Assembly (NCBI RefSeq): GCF_019511525.1
Contig: NZ_JAEUAT010000004.1
Span: forward strand, 1-64,000
Reading direction: 5' to 3'
DNA length: 64,000 nucleotides
From: Rhizobium cauense
Lineage (GTDB): Bacteria > Pseudomonadota > Alphaproteobacteria > Rhizobiales > Rhizobiaceae
The notes under the pieces are model-generated. The model was not told the origin of the DNA. It searched no databases and worked only from the letters and a program-made list of their open reading frames with translations. A program made the translations under genes and the position numbers. Each line of letters begins with the position of its first letter. Within the stretch, counting starts at the first letter, position 1. Below are positions 1 through 9,300 of the stretch, piece by piece.

Positions 1-1
1 C

Positions 2-94
2 GACGGATGGATCGAGGATTACAACGAAATCCATCCACATTCAGCGCTGAAGATGGCTTCCCCAAGGGAGTTCATCAACGCTTCATCTCAATAG
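2..94 (+). CDS. IS3-family transposase (OrfB), C-terminal fragment
   Basis: The window opens inside this reading frame, which runs to a TAG stop. The visible 30 residues contain the YNEIHPHSAL and SPREF motifs found at the end of IS3-family OrfB (rve/DDE integrase) transposases. The catalytic part lies outside the window, so whether the element is intact cannot be judged. A candidate terminal inverted repeat follows directly. This marks the left boundary of the accessory region. Confidence 0.85.
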   Translation, partial: DGWIEDYNEIHPHSALKMASPREFINASSQ

Positions 95-100
95 CTGACC

Positions 101-126
101 TGTCCGGCGAAACGGGGAGCACTCCA
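101..126 (+). repeat. Candidate right terminal inverted repeat of the IS3-type element
   Basis: Directly after the transposase stop there is a segment beginning TGTCCGG and ending CACTCCA. Its reverse complement begins TGGAGTG, similar to the TGGACTGCCCC-type ends of several IS3-family elements. The matching left end is outside the window, so the call rests on position and on resemblance to known ends. Confidence 0.5.
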
Positions 127-432
127 AGGGTGCTACAGGTGTAATTCGCTGGGCGCATCGTGCTTACAAATTTAGTTCTATTCACTCACCTGTGGCATCT
201 TCCCGACGGCGAGATATGGGACACGCCGGTGCATCATCGCGGAGGATCTCAGAAAAAGCTTCGGGTGACTTTGGCTCAACTGCCCGGCGGAATGGCCACT
301 CGGAACCTTTCTTGGCGGGCGTTAGCCGGGAACGGCGTGTACAAGTGTTTTAGCCGATCTAACCGTATGTATAGTATCTGCCATCGCGTTGTCCTCCTAC
401 ACTTCATGCAAACTCAAGCAAAGGGGATAGCG
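127..432. other. Non-coding stretch between the IS end and the ActR-like gene
   Basis: An open frame runs through here in phase with the downstream regulator, but its first ~90 codons resemble nothing in the response-regulator family and no ribosome-binding site precedes its upstream ATG at 366. The stretch is treated as upstream DNA. It may carry the promoter of the regulator; no convincing -35/-10 pair was identified. A GGAAC/cGTT pair near 302-323 has a 13-nt spacer, too short for an EcfG promoter. Confidence 0.5.
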
Positions 433-1005
433 ATGGCGCCAGCTGATCTGATTCATTCGAGCGAACATCCGGCTGCGACAAGACGAACCGCGGTCCTGAT
501 TGCTGATCCCGATGTCGGTCCGACCTCGCCGCTCGTCGAGCGCCTGGTTCAAAGTGGGCTGCACGTGTGCCTTGCTGACACCGCGGATGCGGCGAAGCGG
601 CACCTGCGAGAAAGGACGGTGTCCTTCGCCATTGTTGAACTTGTCCTGGATGACGGGGACGGTCTGGACCTTGTCGAGGCAATTGCCAATAGCTATCCGC
701 GCTGTCGCACACTGGTCCACAGCCGGTTCTGCAACCTCTCCAACGCCGTGAGTGCAATCAAGTCGGGTGCCAGCGATGTGCTGCCCAAGCCGACCGATGT
801 CGACCTATTGGTCGGTATTCTCTTGAATAAGCATGCCAACTACCTGACGCTCCCGCCATCCTTCCCGGCCCCTAACAGCATCCGTCACGAGCATATTAGA
901 GAGGTCTATGCATCGTGCGGTTCCAATGTGGCACGTGCGGCGCGTCAGTTGTCGATGCATCGACGAACGCTGCAGCGTCTGCTTAAGCGGCCTCCGTCGC
1001 TCTAG
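433..1005 (+). CDS. ActR/RegA-class response regulator with Glu at the phosphoacceptor site
   Basis: This 190-residue protein has a receiver domain (about 18-130) and a Fis-type helix-turn-helix (about 148-187) with the NVARAARQLSMHRRTLQR signature of RegA/PrrA/ActR proteins. Such regulators control redox, acid-tolerance and fixation genes. The start at 433 is preferred because AAGGGGA lies just upstream and the length then matches the family (~180). Lys119 and the acidic residues Asp25 and Asp27 are visible, but the residue aligned with the usual phosphorylated Asp is Glu69 (AIVELVL where relatives have VVDLRL). That may make it constitutively active or phosphorylation-independent. It lies 13 nt upstream of fdhD on the same strand, so the two may be co-transcribed. 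No partner ActS/RegB kinase is present in the window. Confidence 0.85.
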   Translation: MAPADLIHSSEHPAATRRTAVLIADPDVGPTSPLVERLVQSGLHVCLADTADAAKRHLRERTVSFAIVELVLDDGDGLDLVEAIANSYPRCRTLVHSRFCNLSNAVSAIKSGASDVLPKPTDVDLLVGILLNKHANYLTLPPSFPAPNSIRHEHIREVYASCGSNVARAARQLSMHRRTLQRLLKRPPSL

Positions 1006-1018
1006 GGGCAATGACCTT

Positions 1019-1861
1019 ATGTCGGACGCGCGTCTACTCTCCGTCCCGGTCAGTCGTCTTTCCTATCGAAACGCTGTGTTGTCGACGGGAATGCGTACCG
1101 TGCCGGAGGAAGTGCCGATAGCAATTTCATACGCCGGCTCATCGCATGCCGTGATGATGGCAACACCGGGCGACCTTGAAGATTTCGCGATCGGCTTCAG
1201 CCTTACCGAACGAATAATAGGCGACGCCAGCGAGATTGCCTCGATCGATGTCGTCGAGACCGAACTCGGGATCGATGTCCAGATATTCCTCACGGAGGAT
1301 GTCACACAGGCTCTGCGTGCGCGTCGGCGTAGCATGGCGGGTCCCGTCGGGTGCGGTCTTTGCGGCATCGAGTCCATCGAGCAAGCCGTTCGGAAAGTAC
1401 CCGATGTGTCAGATTCACGCCTCGCCCTCACAGGCGACGATCTGGCTGACGCGGTTTTCCTGCTCAATGGCGCCCAGCCACTCCATCATGAGACACGTGC
1501 TGTCCATGGCGCTGGTTTTTATGTGCCGGGCGCGGGGCTGCTCGCGGTTCGCGAGGATGTTGGGCGGCACAATGCACTCGACAAGCTCTGCGGCGCCGTG
1601 ATGCGGAGCGGCGCAAGTGGACAGCATGGGGCTGTTGTGGTCACGAGCCGCATCTCCGTCGAAATGGTCCAGAAATCGGCAATCCTCGGCAGCCCGGTGC
1701 TGATTGCAATCTCCGCTCCAACGGCACTTGCCATACGCGCGGCTGAAGAAGCAGGGATGACACTCGTCGGTCTCGTGCGGGGCTCCGACTATGAAGTTTT
1801 CACCGGTGTGGAGCGTATAGCAATTGGGCCTAACATCGGTCAGCTATACAAAATAGGCTGA
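1019..1861 (+). CDS. fdhD: Formate dehydrogenase accessory sulfurtransferase FdhD
   Basis: FdhD transfers sulfur from IscS to the molybdenum cofactor of formate dehydrogenases, a step needed for activity. The 280-residue protein carries the CGLCG motif (Cys112 and Cys115) inside the conserved GPVGCGLCGIES stretch, and the C-terminal VGRHNALDK segment typical of the family. The ATG at 1019 is chosen over an upstream in-frame ATG at 908, which would lie inside the preceding regulator. The obvious client in the window is the YdeP-type molybdoenzyme at 18188-20482. Its placement next to an ActR-like regulator fits redox or acid control of formate metabolism. Confidence 0.93.
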   Translation: MSDARLLSVPVSRLSYRNAVLSTGMRTVPEEVPIAISYAGSSHAVMMATPGDLEDFAIGFSLTERIIGDASEIASIDVVETELGIDVQIFLTEDVTQALRARRRSMAGPVGCGLCGIESIEQAVRKVPDVSDSRLALTGDDLADAVFLLNGAQPLHHETRAVHGAGFYVPGAGLLAVREDVGRHNALDKLCGAVMRSGASGQHGAVVVTSRISVEMVQKSAILGSPVLIAISAPTALAIRAAEEAGMTLVGLVRGSDYEVFTGVERIAIGPNIGQLYKIG

Positions 1862-1986
1862 GGGCGTTAGAGCCCACCTGTTTGATGGGCGGCACCTCAA
1901 GTTCATCACCGTCCGATCCCCATTTGCCCTGACAAGCCCCTCATGGCCCAGGTCCGCTTTGCGGCCACTTGTTGTCTTGTCGCGTC

Positions 1987-2973
1987 TCAATGATATTCCT
2001 GACCTCTTCGGACTTTCCCTTTGAACAGATGGTAGACAAGGACAGTGTAGGCGAGGGTCAGCGGCAGAACGAACACTCCGGCGCCCCAGAACATGAAACT
2101 TAATGCCGATGCCGGTGCTGCGGCCTGCTTGATGGTCAGCGAGAATGGCACCATGTAGGGCAGGAACGAGACGGCCAGCGTTCCAAAGGCGGACATGAAC
2201 AGGATTACAGCACCGGCAAATGGGAGCGAATCCTTCTTCGTCCGCGTGCCGTAACAGATCGCCACGACACCCAAGAAGCCGAATAGCGGGAAGACAAAGA
2301 GTACTGGCCGATCGAACCACCGTGCCATCACCGGAAGGTTCTCAATCAAGCTATAGACGAAAGCAATCGCCAAGAATGCCAGTAGGCCAAGAAGAAGGCG
2401 AGGAATCTGCCGATAGGCTACCGCGCGTGTTTCTCCTTCGGTTTTCTTAACTAGCCAGCCAGCTCCAATCAACGCATAGCCAATGCAAAGGCCGATACCG
2501 CAGAGTATGGAGAACGGCGACAGCCAGCCGAACATGTGGCCGGTAAAGCGACCGTGGTCGTTCGGTAAACCGCCCACTAACGCACCGACCGTTGCACCCT
2601 GTACGAAAGCGGCCACAAGCGAGCCAGCGACAAATCCTGAATCCCAAAGCCAGCGGAGCCTCGTGCTTCTTTCGCGAAATTCGAAGGCAACCCCTCGAAA
2701 GATGAGCGCTCCAAGCATGAGGAAGATTGGAATATAGTAGGCACTGAGCAGCAACGAATAGACCACCGGGAAGGCGCCGAACAGGATCGTTCCTGTCAGG
2801 ACCAACCAGGTCTCGTTACCGTCCCAAATTGGCGAGATCGCGGAAACCATTTCATGCTTGTGGCTTTCGGATCGCGTCAATCCGAAAAGAATTCCTATTC
2901 CAAGATCGAAACCGTCAAGGAGCACGTAAAGAAGCAGCGTGAGTGCGAGTGCAGCAGCCCAGAAATCAATCAT
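1987..2973 (-). CDS. cydB: Cytochrome bd (CIO-type) ubiquinol oxidase subunit II
   Basis: The 328-residue integral membrane protein starts with MIDFWAAALALTLLLYVLLDGFDLGIG, the typical CydB opening with the conserved DGFDLG motif, and contains the WDGNETWL motif. Several hydrophobic segments follow throughout. CydB partners CydA in the quinol-oxidising, oxygen-reducing terminal oxidase, which has high oxygen affinity and tolerance to cyanide or nitric oxide. It starts 5 nt after cydA and is surely co-transcribed with it. No cydX-like small ORF or cydDC assembly genes were seen nearby. Given the short Q-loop of its partner, the pair belongs to the CioAB type. Confidence 0.95.
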   Translation of the reverse strand: MIDFWAAALALTLLLYVLLDGFDLGIGILFGLTRSESHKHEMVSAISPIWDGNETWLVLTGTILFGAFPVVYSLLLSAYYIPIFLMLGALIFRGVAFEFRERSTRLRWLWDSGFVAGSLVAAFVQGATVGALVGGLPNDHGRFTGHMFGWLSPFSILCGIGLCIGYALIGAGWLVKKTEGETRAVAYRQIPRLLLGLLAFLAIAFVYSLIENLPVMARWFDRPVLFVFPLFGFLGVVAICYGTRTKKDSLPFAGAVILFMSAFGTLAVSFLPYMVPFSLTIKQAAAPASALSFMFWGAGVFVLPLTLAYTVLVYHLFKGKVRRGQEYH

Positions 2974-2978
2974 CGGAT

Positions 2979-4370
2979 CTACTCCGCGAGGTTAGGGTGG
3001 CTTTGGGCTATGGCCAAAGGGCGTTTCGGATTCGCGTTCTCATCAATTTCCTCGGCTACTGGATCGGGACCGGCACATAGCATGCGGTAAACGTAGGCGA
3101 CACCAGCAACGAAGATCGTGAGATAGATCATCGCGAATACGGCAAGACTGATCGCAACTTCGGGCGTGGTTAGAGAGGGCGTGACAGCGTCTGCGGTGCG
3201 TAACACACCATAGACCGCCCAGGGCTGTCGACCGACCTCAGCCGTAAACCACCCGGTCAATGTTGCAATGAAGCCGAGCGGAAAGCTGAAAAACAGCGCC
3301 CATAGGAGCCAGCGCCTGCTGGTCAACGATTGCCGGTAAGTGGCCCAGGAGCCGTACCAGGCGAGTGCAAGCATCAGCAAGCCACAGCCAACCATTGCGC
3401 GAAACGCGAAGAATGGAATTAGAACCGGAGGTCGTTGGTTGACGGGGAAGGACTTAAGCCCGACTTCCTCCGACGTAAAGCTCATAGATCCGATAAAGCT
3501 ACCGAGATAGGGAATGCTGAGCGAAAAGTCGTTTGCCTCGGCGCTCTGGTTTGGCCATGCGATCAACACCTCGGCCGCCGGCTTCTCGTTTTCCCAGCGG
3601 CCCTCGATGGCCGCAAACTTCGCAGGTTGCTTGTCGTGAACGTAGTCGCCCGTCAGATGACCAAAGGCAATCTGTAATGGAACCAGAATAGCGGCCAGCC
3701 CAAGCCCCATGCGAACCATGGCAACTCCTTCCTCGTTGAGCCGTTGGCCCAGCAGATACCATGCACCCGTTGCGGCGACGCAGAAGGATGTCGTCACATA
3801 GGCGGCAAGAAGCATGTGCGGAAAGCGGACCCAGACGACCGGGCTGAAGATGATCGCCGCCCAGTTGGTAGGCACGAATACGCCCTCGGCGTTTGTCTCG
3901 AAACCTACCGGCCACTGCATCCAGGAATTATTGACCATGATCCAGAATGACGAAAGGCTGGTCCCGAGCGTCACCATCGCACACGCGAAGAGATAGAACC
4001 ACGCTGGTACCCTTTCTCGACCGAAGATCATGATGCCGAAGAAGCTTGCCTCAAGCGCAAATGCGGTAAAACTCTCGTACCCCAGCAGGGGTCCCTGAAT
4101 TGCTCCGGATTTCAGGGAGAGCTCGCTCCAGTTGGTGCCGAACTGGAACGCCATGACGATGCCGCTGACAACGCCAAGGCCGAAGGCTATTGCGAAGATC
4201 TTCAGCCAGAAGTCGAACAGGCGGCGATAAAGGCCGCGCCCCGTCCAGAGCCGAAGGGCTTCAAGAAATGTCAGCCAGGCGGCCAGACCCACGGTGAAGG
4301 CGGGAAAAATGATATGGAACGACACGGTAAACGCAAATTGTAACCGCGAGAGGAAGAGCGCGTTGTCCAT
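2979..4370 (-). CDS. cydA: Cytochrome bd (CIO-type) ubiquinol oxidase subunit I
   Basis: This 463-residue haem subunit of the bd oxidase has His19 (axial haem ligand position), Glu99 and Glu107 in the ESFTAFALEASFFGIMIFGRE stretch, and the GRWE motif near residue 255, all hallmarks of CydA. About nine membrane segments are apparent. The region after GRWE is short, so it lacks the long Q-loop insert of E. coli CydA and fits the cyanide-insensitive CioA group. The enzyme oxidises quinol and reduces oxygen without pumping protons. It sits between a CopC-like gene 45 nt upstream and cydB downstream on the same strand. Confidence 0.95.
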   Translation of the reverse strand: MDNALFLSRLQFAFTVSFHIIFPAFTVGLAAWLTFLEALRLWTGRGLYRRLFDFWLKIFAIAFGLGVVSGIVMAFQFGTNWSELSLKSGAIQGPLLGYESFTAFALEASFFGIMIFGRERVPAWFYLFACAMVTLGTSLSSFWIMVNNSWMQWPVGFETNAEGVFVPTNWAAIIFSPVVWVRFPHMLLAAYVTTSFCVAATGAWYLLGQRLNEEGVAMVRMGLGLAAILVPLQIAFGHLTGDYVHDKQPAKFAAIEGRWENEKPAAEVLIAWPNQSAEANDFSLSIPYLGSFIGSMSFTSEEVGLKSFPVNQRPPVLIPFFAFRAMVGCGLLMLALAWYGSWATYRQSLTSRRWLLWALFFSFPLGFIATLTGWFTAEVGRQPWAVYGVLRTADAVTPSLTTPEVAISLAVFAMIYLTIFVAGVAYVYRMLCAGPDPVAEEIDENANPKRPLAIAQSHPNLAE

Positions 4371-4415
4371 TTATCTGAGCTCGCTGAAACTTTACGGGAT
4401 GGCGGATACTGGTGT

Positions 4416-4802
4416 TCAGTGATCTGAGGCCGCGGATCCACGCCTGGCGCTGTCGGATGGAACCATTAGCTCCGACGTGCCTGAACTCGTGCGCCCATTG
4501 CGGGAGACAGCCCGCCAGAGGACGCGGTACACACCAGGTGATAGCTGGATCTTTATCGGCGCAACGAGGTCTGTACCGTGACCACCAGTACGCAAATCTT
4601 CAATCGCTATTTCGTGTCCGGAAGGAGTGAACACGCGTACTGTTGATCGATCCGCATCCACCTGATCAGAGAAGGAGAGAACGACGCTTTGTGTCGTCAA
4701 AACCGGAGCCTCGTTGACTGTTGCTTCCAGTGCTGCTTCGGCGCTGCTGGCAAGCGCCAGTGAAAGCGTGAGTGCTACTGCCATCAGTAGTGCCTTGAAC
4801 AT
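4416..4802 (-). CDS. CopC-domain-like exported protein, no copper-ligand histidine at the N terminus
   Basis: The 128-residue protein has a clear signal peptide (MFKALLMAVALTLSLALASS, cleavage near AEA) followed by a CopC/YobA-like beta-sandwich with SFSDQVD and a C-terminal PGVYRVLWRAVS strand. The start at 4802 has AGGAGA at good distance. True CopC proteins begin the mature chain with a copper-binding His; here the mature chain begins ALEATVNEAP and the later DGH motif is replaced by RNGR. Copper binding is therefore doubtful. It lies directly upstream of cydAB on the same strand and may be an assembly or accessory factor of the oxidase; that role is inference. Confidence 0.75.
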   Translation of the reverse strand: MFKALLMAVALTLSLALASSAEAALEATVNEAPVLTTQSVVLSFSDQVDADRSTVRVFTPSGHEIAIEDLRTGGHGTDLVAPIKIQLSPGVYRVLWRAVSRNGRTSSGTSELMVPSDSARRGSAASDH

Positions 4803-4978
4803 GGTCGTCTCCTGGGTCCACAGCTTGCATTGAGCGTATCGGGATCGTGATGATCCAAGAATGCCGGCCAATCCTGGGGGGCGGCATCATCTGTCGGTCT
4901 AGTCGACCTGAACGATGGTCTAGGCAGGGGACGAGTTTTGGAGCACGCGCTTGCGGGGGCATCCGCTCAAGATCGAAA

Positions 4979-5009
4979 GCCGATCTGAGGGGCTCGCCCT
5001 CTGATCGGC
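4979..5009 (-). terminator. Candidate terminator downstream of the oxalate decarboxylase
   Basis: A 13-bp stem with one T-T mismatch and a 5-nt loop lies 31 nt beyond the stop of the bicupin gene. Read on the minus strand, the stem is followed by TTTCGATCTT, a weak U-rich tail. It probably ends the long minus-strand transcript that starts near 10.85 kb. Confidence 0.55.
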
Positions 5010-5040
5010 ATCGCGGTGAATGGAAGCGCGAGGATTGGGT

Positions 5041-6288
5041 TCAGCGCGGCATGATGCCCGGCTGATCTGCCGGAAACTTGGCGATATCGGCAAGGCTGAC
5101 ATTGAGGTGCTGCGCCACGAGCGCGGCGGGTGTGTGCGTCAGCCACGACGATAGGCCAACCTCCTGGTACTCTGCCACCTTGAAGACGGCTACGAATTGC
5201 AGATCCGTCTTGCCGGTGTTCTCAATAATATGCCCTTGGCTTTTCTTGACATAGCCAATGTCGCCTGGCCGGAAATCTGCGGTCTGGCTCCGGGGGCCGG
5301 CGTCGAACACCGTCATGCGACCCTCGCCCTTGATCCAATATTGCCATTCGTCTGCGTTCGGATGCCAATGCATCTCACGCACTGCGCCGGGCTTGATCGT
5401 CTCGATCGCCGCTGCAATCGTCTTGGATACTTTGAAGGAATTGCTGTCGGCGAGTTGGAGCGTTCCTGATGCATTCTGCTTCAATGGGACCGAGGCTGTC
5501 AGTCTGTACGTGAAGGGGTAGGGAGGCAAACCTGCCGATGCTACTGCCTTCTGATCTGCAGAAAGCGGTCCGGGCTCTTTGCCCTGGAAGATCCAGAGAT
5601 CCTGCAATGGAATGTTCTTGAAGGTATTCTGGGGAACGCCGAAATTCTTGGCCAGCAGCTCCGGTGACGTGTGAGCCAACCAGTCAGTTAGGAGCAACGT
5701 GCCGTATTCCGACTGATCGCCCTCGTCAAAGACGATCACAAACTCGCAACCGTCGGGTCCAAGCCCCTGCAGCGAATGCGGGAAGCCGGCTGGAAAATAC
5801 CAAAGGTCACCTGCTTCTACATCCTGGACGTAGGCCCGCCCCTGAGCATCAAGGACCGTTACACGGCAGCGCCCATTGGTCATGATCGCCCACTCGGCGG
5901 CGCGGTGCCAGTGCATTTCCCGGATTCCACCGGGGCCGAGGCGCATGTTGACGCCGGAAACCGCATCGGAGATCGCAAAGTCCGACTTGGTCACTTGGCG
6001 CGCCCAGCCGCCATTCTGAATGCGCTTTGCAGCATTGTTGAACGATCCCCAGAACAATTGCATGTCGCCAACATCTGTTGCCGGGGGGCTTTGAAACGAG
6101 GGGAATTGCTCGCCGATCGCAGGATTCTTTGGACCGGGATCCGAAAGGCCCGCGGGATTGGCGTTGATGGCACCCTCGGCCGGCTGATCCGGATTGCCGA
6201 AACTGGCAGCATGGGCAGCGCCAGCCGCGAGTGCGGTGCCTCCCATTGCTCCAAGGGCAAGCACTGTGCGTCGTGATAGAGGCTCCAT
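5041..6288 (-). CDS. oxdC: Tat-exported bicupin oxalate decarboxylase family protein
   Basis: The enzyme converts oxalate to formate and CO2 (some relatives act as oxidases) using manganese. The 415-residue protein starts with a twin-arginine signal (LSRRTVLALGAMGG), so it is exported folded. The first cupin carries His126, His128, Glu132 and His171; the second carries His307, His309, Glu314 and His353, two complete metal sites. The lid that in Bacillus OxdC reads SENS is SEYG here (Ser193-Gly196): the catalytic Glu is kept but its neighbours differ. The ATG at 6288 is chosen because AAAGGAG lies 8 nt upstream; a GTG at 6297 overlaps that site. It follows the RND pump gene by 34 nt and likely belongs to that operon. 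Confidence 0.88.
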   Translation of the reverse strand: MEPLSRRTVLALGAMGGTALAAGAAHAASFGNPDQPAEGAINANPAGLSDPGPKNPAIGEQFPSFQSPPATDVGDMQLFWGSFNNAAKRIQNGGWARQVTKSDFAISDAVSGVNMRLGPGGIREMHWHRAAEWAIMTNGRCRVTVLDAQGRAYVQDVEAGDLWYFPAGFPHSLQGLGPDGCEFVIVFDEGDQSEYGTLLLTDWLAHTSPELLAKNFGVPQNTFKNIPLQDLWIFQGKEPGPLSADQKAVASAGLPPYPFTYRLTASVPLKQNASGTLQLADSNSFKVSKTIAAAIETIKPGAVREMHWHPNADEWQYWIKGEGRMTVFDAGPRSQTADFRPGDIGYVKKSQGHIIENTGKTDLQFVAVFKVAEYQEVGLSSWLTHTPAALVAQHLNVSLADIAKFPADQPGIMPR

Positions 6289-6322
6289 AGCTGTCACTCC
6301 TTTGACATGGATGGGTTAGGAA

Positions 6323-9300
6323 CTATTCCGCCGGTGCCTCTGCACCGGTAACGGAGCGGCGTTTCCGACTGATGAGTTCGCTGAGTCTTTCGAGGTAGAG
6401 GAAGACGACAGGTGTCGTGTAGAGCGTCATGACCTGGCTGATCAGCAAACCACCGACGAGCGCGTATCCGAGCGGCTGGCGAAGCTCTGAACCTGTGCCG
6501 TGACCGATCATCAATGGCACGCCTGCAAGCAGTGCCGCGCAAGTGGTCATTATGATCGGACGGAAACGCAGCAGGCAGGCCTGCCGGATTGCTGCTTCCG
6601 GCGATAACCCGTCTTGACGCTGCGCTGCGATGGCGAAGTCGACAATCATGATGCCGTTCTTTTTGACGATCCCAATCAGCAGAATGACCCCGATCAGCGC
6701 TATCACGGTAAAATCAAATCCAAACAGCCACAGCATCGCCAGCGCTCCAAGACCGGCAGAAGGAAGCGTCGAAAGGATAGTCAAGGGGTGGACATAGCTC
6801 TCGTAGAGCACCCCAAGGATCAGGTAGATCACGGCGAGAGCGGCAAGCACGAGCAGTGGTTCGCTCGCCAGCGAGCTTTGATAGGCCTGCGCATTGCCTT
6901 GGAAACTGCCGATCAAGGTGGCCGGCTTGCCCATCTCTATTTCGGCTTTGGTAATCGCAGCTACCGCCTGGCTGAGTGCCACGCCCTTACTAAGGTTGAA
7001 GGACAAGGTCACCGAAGGAAATTGGCTCTGATGGTTGACCGCAAGAACTGCGGTAGGCTCGGTCGTTTGTGTGACCAGTTGATTGAGCGGTACCTCCTCG
7101 CCTGTTAGCGGCGACTTGATGTAGATGCCGTTGATTGCGAGCGGCGAATTCTGGAACTGTGGCGCCAGCTCGAGTACGACGTGGTAGCTGTTCAGATCTG
7201 TGAAGTACTGCGTGACCTGACGTTGACCGAACGCATCATAGAGCGTGTTGTCGATGGTCTGTGGCGAAATGCCATAGCGAGAGGCGCCATCCCGATCAAT
7301 CTTGAGGGTTACAGTAGCGCCTCCGTTCTGCTGGTCTGTTGCCACGTCGGCAAGCTCAGGCAACGTCTTGAATTTGGCGAGCAGTTTGTCTGCCCAGTCG
7401 TCCAACTCCTCAGTGTTCCCATCCTGCAATGTGTATTGAAATTGTGTCGCCGAGCTTCTTCCACCCACATTGATATCCTGTGCCGGTTGCAGGAAGACCT
7501 GCGCACCTTCCATCTTTGCAAGCCTAGGTCGCAGACGGTTGATGATCTCGCTGGCGGATGCGTCCCGCTCGTCGAGGGGCTTAAGGGTAATGAACATTCG
7601 GCCAGTGTTCACCGTCTGGCCCGAGCCGCTTCCTACTGCCATGCCAATTGTCGCAACGCCGGGATCACTGGCGATGATGTCGCCTGCCTCGATCTGATGT
7701 CGCGACATCTCGGCGAACGAGATATCCTGGGAAGCCTCGAGGATTCCCGTTATCAGGCCGGTGTCCTGGGTCGGAAAAAACCCCTTCGGGATATTGATGA
7801 AGAGGTAGCCCGTCGCCGCCAGCGATGCGAGGAACGCGAGCATCGTCACGCGATGGTGGCGCAAGGCAATATCCAGTGTCCGGTGATAGCCGGCAAGGAG
7901 CAGGTCGAAGGCATGTTCGAACGCCATATATAGCGCGCCATGGCTGGACGCGCTCTCATCCCTGAGAAACCTTGCTCCCATCATCGGCGTGATGGTCAGT
8001 GAAACAAGTGCGGAAATGCCGATCGTCAATGTCACCGTAATGGCGAACTCACGAAACAGCTCTCCGACGATGCCGCCCATTAGCAGCAGCGGTATGAAGA
8101 CGGCAACGAGCGAGATACTGATCGAAATGATGGTGAAGCCGATTTCGCTCGCACCGTCGATTGCAGCCTGCGTCGGCGACTTCCCCATCTCCATATGGCG
8201 GTGAATGTTCTCGACCATGACGATTGCGTCATCGACGACGAAGCCGGTGGCAATGCTCAGTCCCAACAGCGACAGATTATCGAGGCTGAATCCGGCGACA
8301 TACATCAGCGCCAGTGTCGCCAGCAGGGCTAATGGGAGTGTGACGCTCGGGATGACGGTCGCCCAAAGATTGCGCAAAAACAGAAAGATCACCATCACGA
8401 CCAACACAACGGTAATCATCAGAGTCTTTTCGACGTCGAGTACCGAGGCGCGGATTGTGACTGTTCGATCGCTCAAGATCGAAAGGTGGATCGCAGCAGG
8501 CGCGATCGCTTGTATCTGTGGCAGTGTCGCCTTGATCTGCTCGACTGTGTTGATGACGTTTGCACCGGGCAGCTTGAAGATCGGAAGCAGGATTGCGTGC
8601 TTGCCGTTAGCCCAGGCCGCAAGCTGCGTGTTCTCCGGACCGTCGATCGCCTGACCAACGTCGCTGATGCGCACCGGCGCGCCGTTGCGATATGCAATGA
8701 TCGCATCATTCCATGGGGCCGCGTCTAATAGCTGATCATTGTCGTAGATCGTGAAGGTCCGCTCTGCCCCTTGAACACTTCCCTTGGGCGCGTCCGTCGT
8801 GATGCCTGTGACCGCCGTCCTGACGTCTTCGAGCGAAAGTCCTATATCTGCGATCTTTCGCGGGTCGACCTGAATCCGCACGGAGGGTTTCTGTTGACCG
8901 AAGACCAAGACCTGAGAGACACCGTTGATCTGGCTGATGTGCTGCGCAAGAACGCTCTCGGCATAGTCATCGACCTGTGTAAGCGGTAAAGTGTCCGACG
9001 TCAGCGCCAGCACCATGATGGGGGGATCGGCAGGGTTGACCTTTCGATAGGTAGGTGGCGAAGGCAGTCCCGTCGGAAGCTGTCCGCCTGCAGCGTTGAT
9101 CGCGGTTTGCACATCCTGCGCGGCGCTGTCGATGTTACGCGAAAGGTCGAACTGAAGGGTGATGGAGCTGCTGCCGAGAGTACTCGTGGACGTCATTTGC
9201 GTGACGCCTGGGATCTGACCGAATTGCCGCTCAAGGGGCTGCGTTACGGACGACGCCATCGTCTTTGGATCTGCACCCGGCAGCTGCGTCGATACCTGGA

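Noticed and set aside
302..323. GGAAC/cGTT pair upstream of the ActR-like gene
   Set aside because: The spacer is 13 nt instead of 16-17, so it is not an EcfG promoter.
1872..1890. Short GCCCA/TGGGC hairpin after fdhD
   Set aside because: Five base pairs without U tract are too weak to call a terminator.
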